Assembly (NCBI GenBank): GCA_017695015.1
Contig: JADIMD010000010.1
Coordinates: 1-64,000 of the forward strand
Reading direction: 5' to 3'
Length of the DNA stretch: 64,000 nt
Origin: Candidatus Cryptobacteroides faecigallinarum
GTDB lineage: Bacteria; Bacteroidota; Bacteroidia; Bacteroidales; UBA932
The position numbers were made by a program, and so were the translations under genes. The notes below the pieces were generated by a model. It did not search any database, had not been told where the DNA came from, and saw only the letters and a list, made by a program, of their open reading frames with translations. This document shows positions 1 through 7,911 of the stretch, in pieces (the first letter of the stretch is position 1; every line of letters begins with the position of its first letter).

Positions 1-83
1 TCATGGTCCCTCTTTTCATCAATCAGGGAGAGAAGATCCGTGTCAATACAACTGACAGGACCTACGGTGAGCGTGTGAAATAA
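1..83 (+). CDS. efp: Elongation factor P, C-terminal end (partial)
   Basis: Only the last 27 codons lie in the window; the reading frame enters from the left edge and stops with TAA at 81-83. The visible tail (MVPLFINQGEKIRV, ending in YGERVK) matches the C-terminal OB domain of EF-P, which binds the ribosome between the P and E sites and relieves stalling at polyproline stretches. The lysine region that may be modified lies outside the window. A hairpin with a T-run follows at once, so efp ends its transcript here, facing the minus-strand lptB. Identification rests on a short tail, but that tail is characteristic. Confidence 0.85.
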   Translation, partial: MVPLFINQGEKIRVNTTDRTYGERVK

Positions 84-111
84 GTCCGACAGTTCGGAAT
101 GACGATAAGAA

Positions 112-144
112 GCCGGCGCTGAATCAGTCAGTCGCCGGTTTTTT
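112..144 (+). terminator. Rho-independent terminator after efp
   Basis: CCGGCG (113-118) pairs with CGCCGG (133-138) and six T follow (139-144). The hairpin overlaps the last codons of the convergent lptB, so the two genes share this end region. Confidence 0.75.
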
Positions 145-900
145 GTTGGCCGCTTCAGCTCGGGAGAATGCGTCGGAACGCTTCAGCACGAAGTTGGAGC
201 CGAGATACTTGGTCCTGACTTCTTCGTCCGATGCCAGTTGCTCAGGTGTTCCGCTCTGGAGAATATTGCCTTCGTAGAGGAGATATGCCCTGTCTATGAT
301 CGCGAGGGTCTCGCCTACATTGTGGTCCGTGATGATGACCCCGATGTTTTTGTATTTCAGCTTGGCGATGATATACTGGATGTCTTCCACTGCAATCGGG
401 TCGACTCCGGCGAACGGCTCGTCCAGGAGGATGAATTTCGGGTCGATGGCAAGCGCCCTGGCTATTTCGCATCTTCTCCTTTCTCCTCCGGAAAGCTGGA
501 TGCCGAGGCTTTTCCTCACTTTGTGAAGGTTGAACTCGTCAATAAGGGATTCCAGCCGTTCCTTCCTCTCCGCCTTGGTGTAGTGGGACATCTCCATCAC
601 CGACATCAGGTTGTCTTCCACCGACAGCCTTCTGAATACGGAAGCCTCCTGCGCCAGATACCCTACTCCTTTCTGTGCCCTCTTGTACATAGGCAGATTG
701 GTGATGTCCTCGTCGTCGAGGAATATCCTGCCGGCATTTGGCACGATGAGTCCTGTAATCATGTAGAAGCTTGTGGTCTTTCCCGCCCCGTTAGGTCCGA
801 GAAATCCTACAATCTCCCCTTGCTCCACTTCCATGGAGACCCCTTTGACTACTGTCCTCGGTCCGTATTTCTTGACCAGATTTTCGCATCTGAGTTTCAT
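124..900 (-). CDS. lptB: LPS export ABC transporter ATP-binding protein LptB
   Basis: This is the cytoplasmic ATPase that, with LptF and LptG, extracts lipopolysaccharide from the inner membrane and drives it along the Lpt bridge. The 258 residues carry Walker A GPNGAGKT (35-42), signature LSGGE (136-140), Walker B ILLDEP (157-162) and the switch His in TDHN (191-194). The C-terminal extension ending near residue 245 (LGSNFVL) is typical of LptB rather than of amino-acid transporter ATPases. The ATG at 898-900 lies 8 nt below the dnaX stop, so the two genes probably form one transcript. LptF/LptG are not in the window. About 13 extra C-terminal residues run into the efp terminator. Confidence 0.93.
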   Translation of the reverse strand: MKLRCENLVKKYGPRTVVKGVSMEVEQGEIVGFLGPNGAGKTTSFYMITGLIVPNAGRIFLDDEDITNLPMYKRAQKGVGYLAQEASVFRRLSVEDNLMSVMEMSHYTKAERKERLESLIDEFNLHKVRKSLGIQLSGGERRRCEIARALAIDPKFILLDEPFAGVDPIAVEDIQYIIAKLKYKNIGVIITDHNVGETLAIIDRAYLLYEGNILQSGTPEQLASDEEVRTKYLGSNFVLKRSDAFSRAEAANKKPATD

Positions 901-908
901 ATCGTCGG

Positions 909-2600
909 TTATTTTATGTCAAGGCCAAGGTCTTTGACCAGATTTTTCACTTCTTCGTTCTTGTTCATCAGGTCCTGGGCTTTCTCGCTCGGCATATAGG
1001 CCACTGGAGCCGTATCCTCTTCTGCCACGACATCCACCCTCAATTTGATGGATGAGCCTGTGAGCCTCTGGAAATGTCCTTCGAGTTCGAGAAGGCATTT
1101 GCTTTCAATCCAGTCCCTTTGGGCAGTGTTGAATACCCTGAAAGTCACCATGTCCTTGTCCTCGGAGCATTCGAGTGCCGCGGTGCTTATGGCGCTGGAG
1201 AGACGAGGCTTCTTCTCGTAAAGTTTTGCCAGTTCCTGCCATTTCTCCCTGATGGTTTCTTCTGTAAGTTCGGCTGAAGGCATCTGCTTGACTTCTTCTG
1301 TTGCCACCGCTTTCTTGCCGGACTCTTCAGTCATGGATTTGACAGAAAGTACTGATGCCTTTGCCTGCCTGGTCCTGCGCGTTACAGGCTGTTCCGCCCT
1401 TGCAGGATCTTCCTGTTCCGGTGCCATGGCAGGTGCCTGGCTCTGTGCGGCAGGCTCAGGCTGCTTTTCTGCGGGTTTTGGCGCAGGTTCATTCTTGTCA
1501 AACAAGGTCCCTGAAAGTGCACTCAATTTCATCAGCGCGAATTCTATATGCAGTCTCGGGTTGATGCTGCTCCTGTAGCCTGATTCGCATGCCGTAGTGA
1601 TGGCAAGGGCGTCATAGAGAAATTTGAGGGAGCATCTGTCTGCCTGCTCCTTGTACCGTTTCTTCAATGATTCTGGCAGTTCAAGGAGAGAGTTGAGTCC
1701 GCCGCTCTTGCTGACTGTGAGATCACGGAAATGTGAACTCAGGGCTGCGACGAAATGCAGGGCATTGAACCCTTTGGCAAGAATCTCATCGAAGATCAGG
1801 AATGCTTTCGGATAATCTCCTGCGAGGAATGCGTCTGTCAAAGAGAAGGAATATTCATAGTCGAGCACATTCAGATTCTTCAGCACATCCTTGTACTGGA
1901 CTTTTGTGCCGCAGAAGGCGACTGTCTGGTCGAATATTGTCAGCGCGTCCCTCATTGCCCCGTCCGCCTTGTTGGCTATGACATGCAGGGATTCGTCATC
2001 GATGTCGACTCCTTCCTTTTCAGCGATTCCCCTGAGCTGCCTTACTATATTGTCGACTGTTATCCTGTTGAAGTCGTATGTCTGGCATCTCGACAGGATG
2101 GTCGGCAGTATCTTGTGCTTTTCTGTGGTGGCGAGGATGAAGATTGCATGTGCAGGCGGCTCTTCGAGAGTCTTCAGGAAAGCGTTGAACGCAGCCTGCG
2201 ACAGCATGTGGACCTCGTCGATGATATAGACACTGTATTTCCCGACCTGCGGAGGAATCCTCACCTGGTCCATGAGGGCCTTGATATCTTCGACACCGTT
2301 GTTGGATGCGGCATCGAGCTCGTGTATGCAGTATGACCTGCCCTCCGCAAAGGAAAGGCATGACTCGCAATGTCCGCATGGCTCCATTTCAGGGGTCGGG
2401 TCGGAACAGTTGATTGCCTTGGCGAAAATTCTCGCAGTGGTGGTCTTGCCGACTCCGCGCGGTCCGCAGAACAGATAGGCATGCGCCAGCTGTCCCCTGA
2501 TGATGGAGTTTTTCAGGGTCTGGGCTATGTTGTCCTGCCCGATCAGCGTATCGAAAGTTTCCGGCCTGTATTTCCTGGCCGATACTATATACTGTGTCAT
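909..2600 (-). CDS. dnaX: DNA polymerase III subunits gamma and tau
   Basis: Clamp-loader ATPase that opens and loads the sliding clamp and ties the replicative polymerases together. From the ATG at 2598-2600 (563 residues) it has Walker A GPRGVGKT (46-53), a four-Cys zinc site (C65, C75, C78, C81), DEVH (128-131) and the SRC motif (170-172). A Pro/Ala/Glu-rich linker at about 375-450 leads to a tau-like C-terminal domain. A frame extension upstream begins with TTG and adds only three residues, so the ATG is preferred. A TAACTTTG box lies 7 nt upstream, which would give almost no 5' leader. lptB follows after 8 nt. No A-rich slippage site for making gamma was identified by eye. Confidence 0.93.
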   Translation of the reverse strand: MTQYIVSARKYRPETFDTLIGQDNIAQTLKNSIIRGQLAHAYLFCGPRGVGKTTTARIFAKAINCSDPTPEMEPCGHCESCLSFAEGRSYCIHELDAASNNGVEDIKALMDQVRIPPQVGKYSVYIIDEVHMLSQAAFNAFLKTLEEPPAHAIFILATTEKHKILPTILSRCQTYDFNRITVDNIVRQLRGIAEKEGVDIDDESLHVIANKADGAMRDALTIFDQTVAFCGTKVQYKDVLKNLNVLDYEYSFSLTDAFLAGDYPKAFLIFDEILAKGFNALHFVAALSSHFRDLTVSKSGGLNSLLELPESLKKRYKEQADRCSLKFLYDALAITTACESGYRSSINPRLHIEFALMKLSALSGTLFDKNEPAPKPAEKQPEPAAQSQAPAMAPEQEDPARAEQPVTRRTRQAKASVLSVKSMTEESGKKAVATEEVKQMPSAELTEETIREKWQELAKLYEKKPRLSSAISTAALECSEDKDMVTFRVFNTAQRDWIESKCLLELEGHFQRLTGSSIKLRVDVVAEEDTAPVAYMPSEKAQDLMNKNEEVKNLVKDLGLDIK

Positions 2601-2606
2601 AAATCG

Positions 2607-2614
2607 CAAAGTTA
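2607..2614 (-). promoter_or_regulatory. -7 box of the dnaX promoter
   Basis: CAAAGTTA on the plus strand reads TAACTTTG on the minus strand, a perfect TAnnTTTG. It is 6 nt from the dnaX ATG, so the transcript would start at or next to the start codon. No clear TTG at -33 is seen. Confidence 0.55.
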
Positions 2615-2627
2615 AGCATAATCTTTG

Positions 2628-2635
2628 TAACTTTG
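2628..2635 (+). promoter_or_regulatory. -7 box upstream of the exported protein gene
   Basis: TAACTTTG matches TAnnTTTG and is 25 nt upstream of the ATG at 2660. It lies back to back with the dnaX box, only 13 bp away, so the two promoters overlap. No good -33 element. Confidence 0.55.
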
Positions 2636-2659
2636 CCGGTCCGGTAAAAATATTGGCAG

Positions 2660-3502
2660 ATGAAAAGATTTTTGATCACATTGGCGGTCGTGCTGATTCC
2701 ATGCGTGATGTTCTCGCAGGCCCAGATCACGACAAAGAAGATGAAACTGGAGGATTTTCCGGAGAAGACAACCAAGATAGTGCTGTCAGGCAACATATTT
2801 CTCGACGGTGAGATAGAGGATGCGGTGAAGAACCAGTGGACGGTGTCTCCGTATGAGTTCTGCACCATGCAGGAATTCGAGGAGCTTAAAGGCAGTGATG
2901 ACTATTATTTCCTTATCACGGTGCTCGGACAGTTCAAGAAGGAGAGCGAGCCGGGACTCGAAATGCTGTCATTGGTCAAAGGCGGCAAAGGTGCTGATGC
3001 AGGAATAGACAGGATGCTTGAAGTGATCACTGTCCCGGTATGTTCGTCAAGATATCCGTCAGGCAGGGAGATATCATTCATTTCCCCATTGATAGACATT
3101 ATCCAGGAGCAGGTCCAGGCGGCCATGCTCAGGGACATCAATGCCTATGCCGGGCTTCAGGCAAGCTCTTCCAATATGGAGCCTATTCGCGGCAAGAGGA
3201 TTGTCATAGCGGAGAGTGACATAAATACAGATGTGGACAGCCTTTTCGTCGGCTGGCTTGAAGACAGCGGTGTGGAGGTGCTTCCGGATGACGAGGCCGA
3301 TGCATTGATGGACGCAAGGGAGGCCAATACGATAGTCAGCTACACGGTGTCCCCTTACGAGGCAGGCCCGGGGTCGTTTTGCTACAAGATGCTCATCGAC
3401 ACGCAGACACATAAGCTGTATTATTACAGGAAATCAAGGATTACCAAAAGGGTAGGTCCAGGATTCCTTTCTGAAGAGCTTGCAAGGGTAGTAAGGAGAT
3501 AG
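2660..3502 (+). CDS. Exported protein of unknown function
   Basis: I do not recognise this 280-residue protein. It starts with a signal peptide (hydrophobic 4-18, probable cleavage near SQA at 19-21), so it is periplasmic or outer-membrane associated. The hexapeptide TVSPYE occurs twice (61-66 and 229-234), each time after a helix and before an aromatic stretch, which hints at two related halves. There are no metal or catalytic motifs I can name. The M16 peptidase gene starts 8 nt after the stop, so the two are co-transcribed and may act together. Confidence 0.6.
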   Translation: MKRFLITLAVVLIPCVMFSQAQITTKKMKLEDFPEKTTKIVLSGNIFLDGEIEDAVKNQWTVSPYEFCTMQEFEELKGSDDYYFLITVLGQFKKESEPGLEMLSLVKGGKGADAGIDRMLEVITVPVCSSRYPSGREISFISPLIDIIQEQVQAAMLRDINAYAGLQASSSNMEPIRGKRIVIAESDINTDVDSLFVGWLEDSGVEVLPDDEADALMDAREANTIVSYTVSPYEAGPGSFCYKMLIDTQTHKLYYYRKSRITKRVGPGFLSEELARVVRR

Positions 3503-3510
3503 TTTTCGGT

Positions 3511-4785
3511 ATGATAACAGGGAGATGTGACTGCGGTGTGCAGTATGCGGTCAAAAGAGGGGGTAGCGCTGTAGGATATTGTGCTTTGAGCATAAGATGC
3601 GGCACGAGAAGCGAGGCGGGGTATTCTGGAGGGAAGAGAGACACTGACGGATTCCATAGCGGAATTGCACATTTCACGGAGCATGCCGTTTTCAAAGGCA
3701 CAGGCAAGAGAAATGCGGCGGCTGTCAGTTCCTGTCTCGACAAGCTCGGGGGAGAGCTGAATGCCTACACCACCAAGGAGGAAATCGTGCTGCATGCGAC
3801 GGTGCTGAAAGAGGATCTGCGCAAGGCGGCTTCCCTGCTTTTCGAGCTTGTGACTTCCCCTTCGTTCCCCGAGCAGGAGATAGAGACTGAGAGGGGAGTG
3901 ATAATCGACGAGATCAATTCCTACAAGGATTCTCCTTCCGAGGAGGTGTATGACAAGTTCGAGGAAATGCTGTTCGCGGGGCATCCTCTGTCCGGGCCTA
4001 TTCTCGGGACAGTGTCATCTGTTAGGAAAATTACGAGAGAGGAGCTTCTGAGATTTGTCCATGACAAGTTCATCCCTGTCAACATGGCTTTTACCGTGGT
4101 GGCGGATCTCCCTGAAGAGAAACTCGAAAAGTCTGTCAAGAGGCTCGTTTCGGAATACTTCGCTTCAGCGGCATCGTGCCATCAGGAAAGTAATGGTATT
4201 ATCAGCAGGCCTGCCCCGTTCCGTCAGGCGCGCGGCTTCGATGTCACCAAAAACAAGCGCAACCATCAGGTGAACTGCGTGCTGGGGACTGCTGCCCCGT
4301 CTCTGTATGACGGAGACAGGAGGATTGCTGCCGTGCTGCTGTCCAATCTTCTTGGAGGTCCTGCATCCAATTCCATCCTTAATTCGGTCCTGAGGGAAAA
4401 GAACGGCTGGGTCTATGGGGTGGAATGTTCCTACACCCAGTATTCAGACACGGGGATAATGGCGATATGTCTCGGATGCGAGAAGGACAATCTCGACAAA
4501 TGCCTCAAAGCCATATGGAAGGAGCTTGAAAAGCTGAAGAAGGAGCCGATTTCGGAAAGAAGGCTGAAGTCTGCCAAGAAACAGCTCCTTGGGCAGCTTG
4601 CTATAAGCGGTGACAACGGGGAGACACAATGTCTTTCAATGGGGAAGTCGCTGCTGGCATACGGGACTGTAGTTTCTCCGGAAGAAAGCAGGAGAATGGT
4701 GGAATCAGTCACTGCCGCCAGGCTTCAGGACCTGTCATGCGAACTGTTCGACAGGGCTTCCATGTCCATGCTGACCTTTATCTGA
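3511..4785 (+). CDS. M16 family zinc metallopeptidase
   Basis: Pitrilysin/insulinase-type protease of 424 residues. The inverted zinc motif HFTEH is at 54-58 (H54 and H58 ligands, E57 base). E127 and E134 sit about 70 and 77 residues further on, the spacing expected for the supporting Glu and third zinc ligand. An inactive-like M16 C-terminal domain follows (about 200-400). No signal peptide is visible, so it is probably cytoplasmic like the mitochondrial-processing-peptidase-like bacterial members; substrate unknown. It follows the exported unknown protein by 8 nt, and its end overlaps the convergent barrel-protein gene by 8 bp. Confidence 0.9.
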   Translation: MITGRCDCGVQYAVKRGGSAVGYCALSIRCGTRSEAGYSGGKRDTDGFHSGIAHFTEHAVFKGTGKRNAAAVSSCLDKLGGELNAYTTKEEIVLHATVLKEDLRKAASLLFELVTSPSFPEQEIETERGVIIDEINSYKDSPSEEVYDKFEEMLFAGHPLSGPILGTVSSVRKITREELLRFVHDKFIPVNMAFTVVADLPEEKLEKSVKRLVSEYFASAASCHQESNGIISRPAPFRQARGFDVTKNKRNHQVNCVLGTAAPSLYDGDRRIAAVLLSNLLGGPASNSILNSVLREKNGWVYGVECSYTQYSDTGIMAICLGCEKDNLDKCLKAIWKELEKLKKEPISERRLKSAKKQLLGQLAISGDNGETQCLSMGKSLLAYGTVVSPEESRRMVESVTAARLQDLSCELFDRASMSMLTFI

Positions 4786-6064
4786 CAGGGAATGAGAATC
4801 TGATTCCGAATTCTATATTGAAATTGACGGGCCTTTCCTTGTAAATGGTCTGGACATCGCTTCCGTCATTGAAGAAATAGCTGACTCCAGGCTCTACATA
4901 GAGTCCGACAAGGGGAGTGAAACTGATTTCTGCACCGATTGCTGCATTCACCGACCATTGCAGCTGTCTGATACGGATGTCGGAAGTCTCGTTCGCTACC
5001 GCATCCCCTCCATATACATAATCTGTGGACGACTTTCCATATACGCATTTCTCCACCATGCCGCCTGCATTCGCATACAGGGAGAACCATCTTGACCGGA
5101 AAAAGTCATAGCTGGCCTGAAGTGGAATGCCTATATAATGCAGGTCCTGTTCAGTGCGGAAAGAATATTCGTTGCTTCCGGAAGAAATAGAAGATGACAG
5201 CATCGAATAAGTCAGACCCGTCTCTATTCCCCAATGTTTTCCGAGGTCGTATCTGACAGACAGTCCGACCCTTACAGGCTGTCTATGCCTTATTTCAGTG
5301 TTCAATGTCTCGGAATACGATCTGGACGCACTTTTGACTGGTATCTGGCTGTAGGCAGGACTGTCTTCCTCTAACAGTTCTTTGGAAGAAAGGATAGATG
5401 CGGATGCAAATCCGGCATATCCGGGATAGCTGGTGTTTGCCCCGGGAAGATTGGATGCCGAGATGCTGGCATGGATTCTTCTTTCCTTTTTGTTCCCGGG
5501 ACGGTATTCCGCGTCTGAGACTGTGGAATCATCGAAGTCTCCATATTTGTCAGTCATTGTCCATCCCTCCTGCCCCGACATGTCATTTGCCCCGTTTTTC
5601 TGCTTTGACGCAGACTCTTTTGCCGGATGCTCCCCGGTGATGCCTGCTGCAGTGCCGTCTGAAACAGTTTCGTCTGAAACTTCAGTCACGGTATCCTGCG
5701 GAATGTATGTCGCCTGAGGTCTTGCCGTCTGACGCAGAGGTGCCGGTCTTTCCGGCCTGTAGTCCACGAGGACGGCATTTCCCCCATTGTCTGCAAGGGC
5801 TGTATAGTGCATTGTCCTGACAGCTGATGTGTCGGGGTTCGAGAAACTGAAATATACTACGAGCAGGACTGCTGCAGCGGTGGCGAGAGATGAGATTATG
5901 AATATGTTCTTTCTCTTCTCCCTTGGGGTCCGGGCTCCGGTCTGTCTGCCTGGCTGGACAGCCTTGTCCAGCGAGCCGGAGATGGCTTCCCACAGCCCTT
6001 CCGGTTCCGGCTCCTTGTAGTCCTGCATCCTTTCGCGCAGCTTGTCTGTCCAGTCTCTGCCCAT
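4778..6064 (-). CDS. Membrane-anchored protein with C-terminal outer-membrane-barrel-like domain
   Basis: 428 residues: a charged cytoplasmic N-terminus (1-52), one clear membrane segment (53-74), a long Ser/Thr/Glu-rich linker (75-220) and a C-terminal beta-strand region (about 235-428) resembling the PorT/outer membrane beta-barrel family. It ends in PVR, not the terminal Phe of many porins. It starts 7 nt below the ECF sigma gene, the usual place for a sigma regulator. It could therefore be an anti-sigma-like sensor whose N-terminus binds the sigma factor; this is inference, since no known anti-sigma domain is recognisable. The barrel-like domain on an inner-membrane anchor is odd. Confidence 0.7.
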   Translation of the reverse strand: MGRDWTDKLRERMQDYKEPEPEGLWEAISGSLDKAVQPGRQTGARTPREKRKNIFIISSLATAAAVLLVVYFSFSNPDTSAVRTMHYTALADNGGNAVLVDYRPERPAPLRQTARPQATYIPQDTVTEVSDETVSDGTAAGITGEHPAKESASKQKNGANDMSGQEGWTMTDKYGDFDDSTVSDAEYRPGNKKERRIHASISASNLPGANTSYPGYAGFASASILSSKELLEEDSPAYSQIPVKSASRSYSETLNTEIRHRQPVRVGLSVRYDLGKHWGIETGLTYSMLSSSISSGSNEYSFRTEQDLHYIGIPLQASYDFFRSRWFSLYANAGGMVEKCVYGKSSTDYVYGGDAVANETSDIRIRQLQWSVNAAIGAEISFTPLVGLYVEPGVSYFFNDGSDVQTIYKERPVNFNIEFGIRFSFPVR

Positions 6065-6071
6065 ATCTCTG

Positions 6072-6623
6072 TCAGTTTTCCGTAGATTCCCTGTATTTCT
6101 GTATCTCTTTGGCCAGTATGGCCCTGGCCCTGTGGAACTGTGACGCGGAGGTGCTCTCGCTTATCCCGAGCATCTGAGCTATCTCCCTGTGGCTTTTCTC
6201 TTCGAATACGAAAAGGTTGAACACAGTCCTGTATCCGTCTGGAAGCCCCTGTATCATTTTGAGTATCACATCCTGCGGTATGTCATCCACTTCAGTCCCG
6301 TCGTCCTCGGGTATGTCTGCCGCATTGCTGTCGTCGAGCCTTCGCGTCTTCCCCTCCGATTTCAGATAATTTACTGATTCATTGACTGCAATCCTTGTCA
6401 TCCATGCTTTCAGAGAGCCCTGTCCCCTGTATTCGAATTTCCCGATTGAAGAGAAAATCTTTACGAAGCTGTTCTGAAGGACATCGTTTCTGCCCTCTTC
6501 GTCCGTGATGTATCTTGAGCAGACAGCGGCAAGATACCCTACATTACGGCTGTACAGGTCTGCCATGGCAGACCTGTCTCCCCGCTGCGCTGCGCGGACA
6601 AGATCTATTTCGTTTCTCGACAT
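6072..6623 (-). CDS. ECF-type RNA polymerase sigma factor
   Basis: 183-residue group 4 sigma factor. Region 2 (about 25-90) binds the -10 element and core polymerase. Region 4 (about 125-175) shows the HTH sequence REIAQMLGISEST. Only these two domains are present, as expected for extracytoplasmic-function sigmas, which respond to envelope signals through a partner membrane protein. The downstream gene, 7 nt away on the same strand, encodes a single-pass membrane protein that may be that partner. Between regions 2 and 4 is an acidic linker (about 98-110). The NigD-like lipoprotein gene lies 68 nt upstream on the same strand. No TAnnTTTG box was found directly upstream. Confidence 0.9.
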   Translation of the reverse strand: MSRNEIDLVRAAQRGDRSAMADLYSRNVGYLAAVCSRYITDEEGRNDVLQNSFVKIFSSIGKFEYRGQGSLKAWMTRIAVNESVNYLKSEGKTRRLDDSNAADIPEDDGTEVDDIPQDVILKMIQGLPDGYRTVFNLFVFEEKSHREIAQMLGISESTSASQFHRARAILAKEIQKYRESTEN

Positions 6624-6691
6624 TCAGGACCATTCCACTCAATTATCTTGCCGTCAGCATCTTCATCAGCCGTAAATCTCAGTTTGATGCA

Positions 6692-7501
6692 TTACTGAAG
6701 TATCAGGAGGTTTGATGTGTCTATCCCTTCATCCGTCCCCTCGGCATCTCCAGCCCCGTCTATTTCGCCTGAAGACTCCCTTGTGCAGTAGTCAAACTGC
6801 ACTGATCTGTCTCCATATCTGATTGAATTCCATTTGAGTGTCAATTTGACAGTCTTCCCTTCCGTGTCAGGCAGACCGTCGACCCCGTCTAAACGGAAGG
6901 CGACATAGCCTTCCAGGAATTTTCCGTATGTGTCCCCGTTGGCGTCGTGACGGAACTCCACAACATATTTTTCAGAGTCTTCCGTCGCGTCAGGATTGCC
7001 GGTGTAGATGAGGTTGACATCGTGCTGTCCGCCAAATCCTGCGGAATATGTGATAAACCCGAGGGTCATGTATCCGTCCTCTACTACGGTCGGGAATCCC
7101 TTGATGATTTCAACGGGATCCGAGCCGTACTCGTATGCGTTGTCGCTGCCTTTGTCAGGAGCCATCTCCTTGGTCAGCAGGCTTTCGATCCATATCAGTT
7201 TCACCGCCTTGTCGTATTCACCGGCGTCACCTCCGACCTCGGTGTATTTCACGAATGCCCTTACTTCGTCACCTTTATAAGGGGAAGCTCCATAGCCGAC
7301 CGGCAGGAGAGTCGTGTTGTCATCCAGCTGCATGTAGAAGGACGAGCCCTGGTCATCGAGCGGTTTCACTGTCACCACAGCGTCCGGGAAAAATATCCCC
7401 GGACCGTAATAGTATCCCGTATCCTTGAGGCAGGAAGATGATATCAGGGCGGTTACCGCAAGCAATGCGGCAGCTGTAATTGTTCTGATTGTCGTTTTCA
7501 T
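6692..7501 (-). CDS. NigD-like lipoprotein
   Basis: 269-residue lipoprotein. The signal peptide ends in SSSC with the lipidated Cys at 24. The arrangement agrees with the NigD-like family of Bacteroidales: an N-terminal OB-like part (about 35-110), then a beta-sandwich (about 115-250). Those proteins are exported to the envelope and their role is not established; the name comes from a Prevotella bacteriocin cluster. There is no bacteriocin gene nearby. Same strand as the ECF sigma gene 68 nt downstream. Upstream the best -7 match is only AAGATTTG (plus strand 7548-7555), so the promoter is uncertain. Confidence 0.75.
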   Translation of the reverse strand: MKTTIRTITAAALLAVTALISSSCLKDTGYYYGPGIFFPDAVVTVKPLDDQGSSFYMQLDDNTTLLPVGYGASPYKGDEVRAFVKYTEVGGDAGEYDKAVKLIWIESLLTKEMAPDKGSDNAYEYGSDPVEIIKGFPTVVEDGYMTLGFITYSAGFGGQHDVNLIYTGNPDATEDSEKYVVEFRHDANGDTYGKFLEGYVAFRLDGVDGLPDTEGKTVKLTLKWNSIRYGDRSVQFDYCTRESSGEIDGAGDAEGTDEGIDTSNLLILQ

Positions 7502-7584
7502 AAAATTCTGTGTTTTTTCAATTCACCATATTAAACCGCGAATTCTGCAAATCTTGCATGCTCCGGAAAAAATTTTTTGATTTT

Positions 7585-7616
7585 CTTGCTTGCCACCGTG
7601 TTTTAAAGTAAGTTTG
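7585..7616 (+). promoter_or_regulatory. Promoter of the cytochrome bd operon
   Basis: CTTG (7585-7588), a 20-bp spacer, then TAAGTTTG (7609-7616) fits the Bacteroidetes housekeeping promoter. Predicted start near 7623, about 20 nt before the DUF4492 start codon. Confidence 0.75.
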
Positions 7617-7640
7617 CAATGTTGTCGAATGTATGGAAGC

Positions 7641-7889
7641 ATGATGACCGCAAAACTGACAGATGCTATAGTATCGGTATGGCGTTTCTATCGTGACGGA
7701 TTCAGGAACATGACCTGGGGTCGTCCTCTTTGGGGGCTGATCATATTGAAGCTTGTGATTCTTTTTGCCGTCCTGAGGGTGTTCTTCTTCCAGCCGGTGC
7801 TGGCAGGCAAGACGGATGCGGAAAAGAGCGACCATGTGGGGAACGAACTGGTGCAGAAGGCATCATCTGCCGTACAGGAAGACATTTGA
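7641..7889 (+). CDS. DUF4492 family small membrane protein
   Basis: 82-residue protein with one membrane segment (about 36-55) after the conserved N-terminal stretch WRFYRDGFRNMTWGRPLW. DUF4492 proteins are typically encoded directly upstream of cydA in Bacteroidetes. By position they may be a small accessory subunit of the bd oxidase, comparable in role to CydX, although sequence similarity to CydX is not evident. The start is set by two adjacent ATGs (7641 and 7644) about 20 nt after the predicted transcript start; an ATG at 7629 is also possible. The stop is 22 nt before the cydA ATG. Confidence 0.8.
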   Translation: MMTAKLTDAIVSVWRFYRDGFRNMTWGRPLWGLIILKLVILFAVLRVFFFQPVLAGKTDAEKSDHVGNELVQKASSAVQEDI

Positions 7890-7911
7890 AGAGCATATTA
7901 AATTTTGTATC

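Noticed and set aside
1755-2336. Plus-strand open frame of 193 codons inside dnaX
   Set aside because: Antisense shadow of the conserved clamp-loader ATPase domain.
7669-7684. TATAGTATCGGTAT resembling the shared 18-bp element
   Set aside because: Only the first part matches (TAGTATC); the CTTTRACC half is absent and it lies within the DUF4492 coding sequence.
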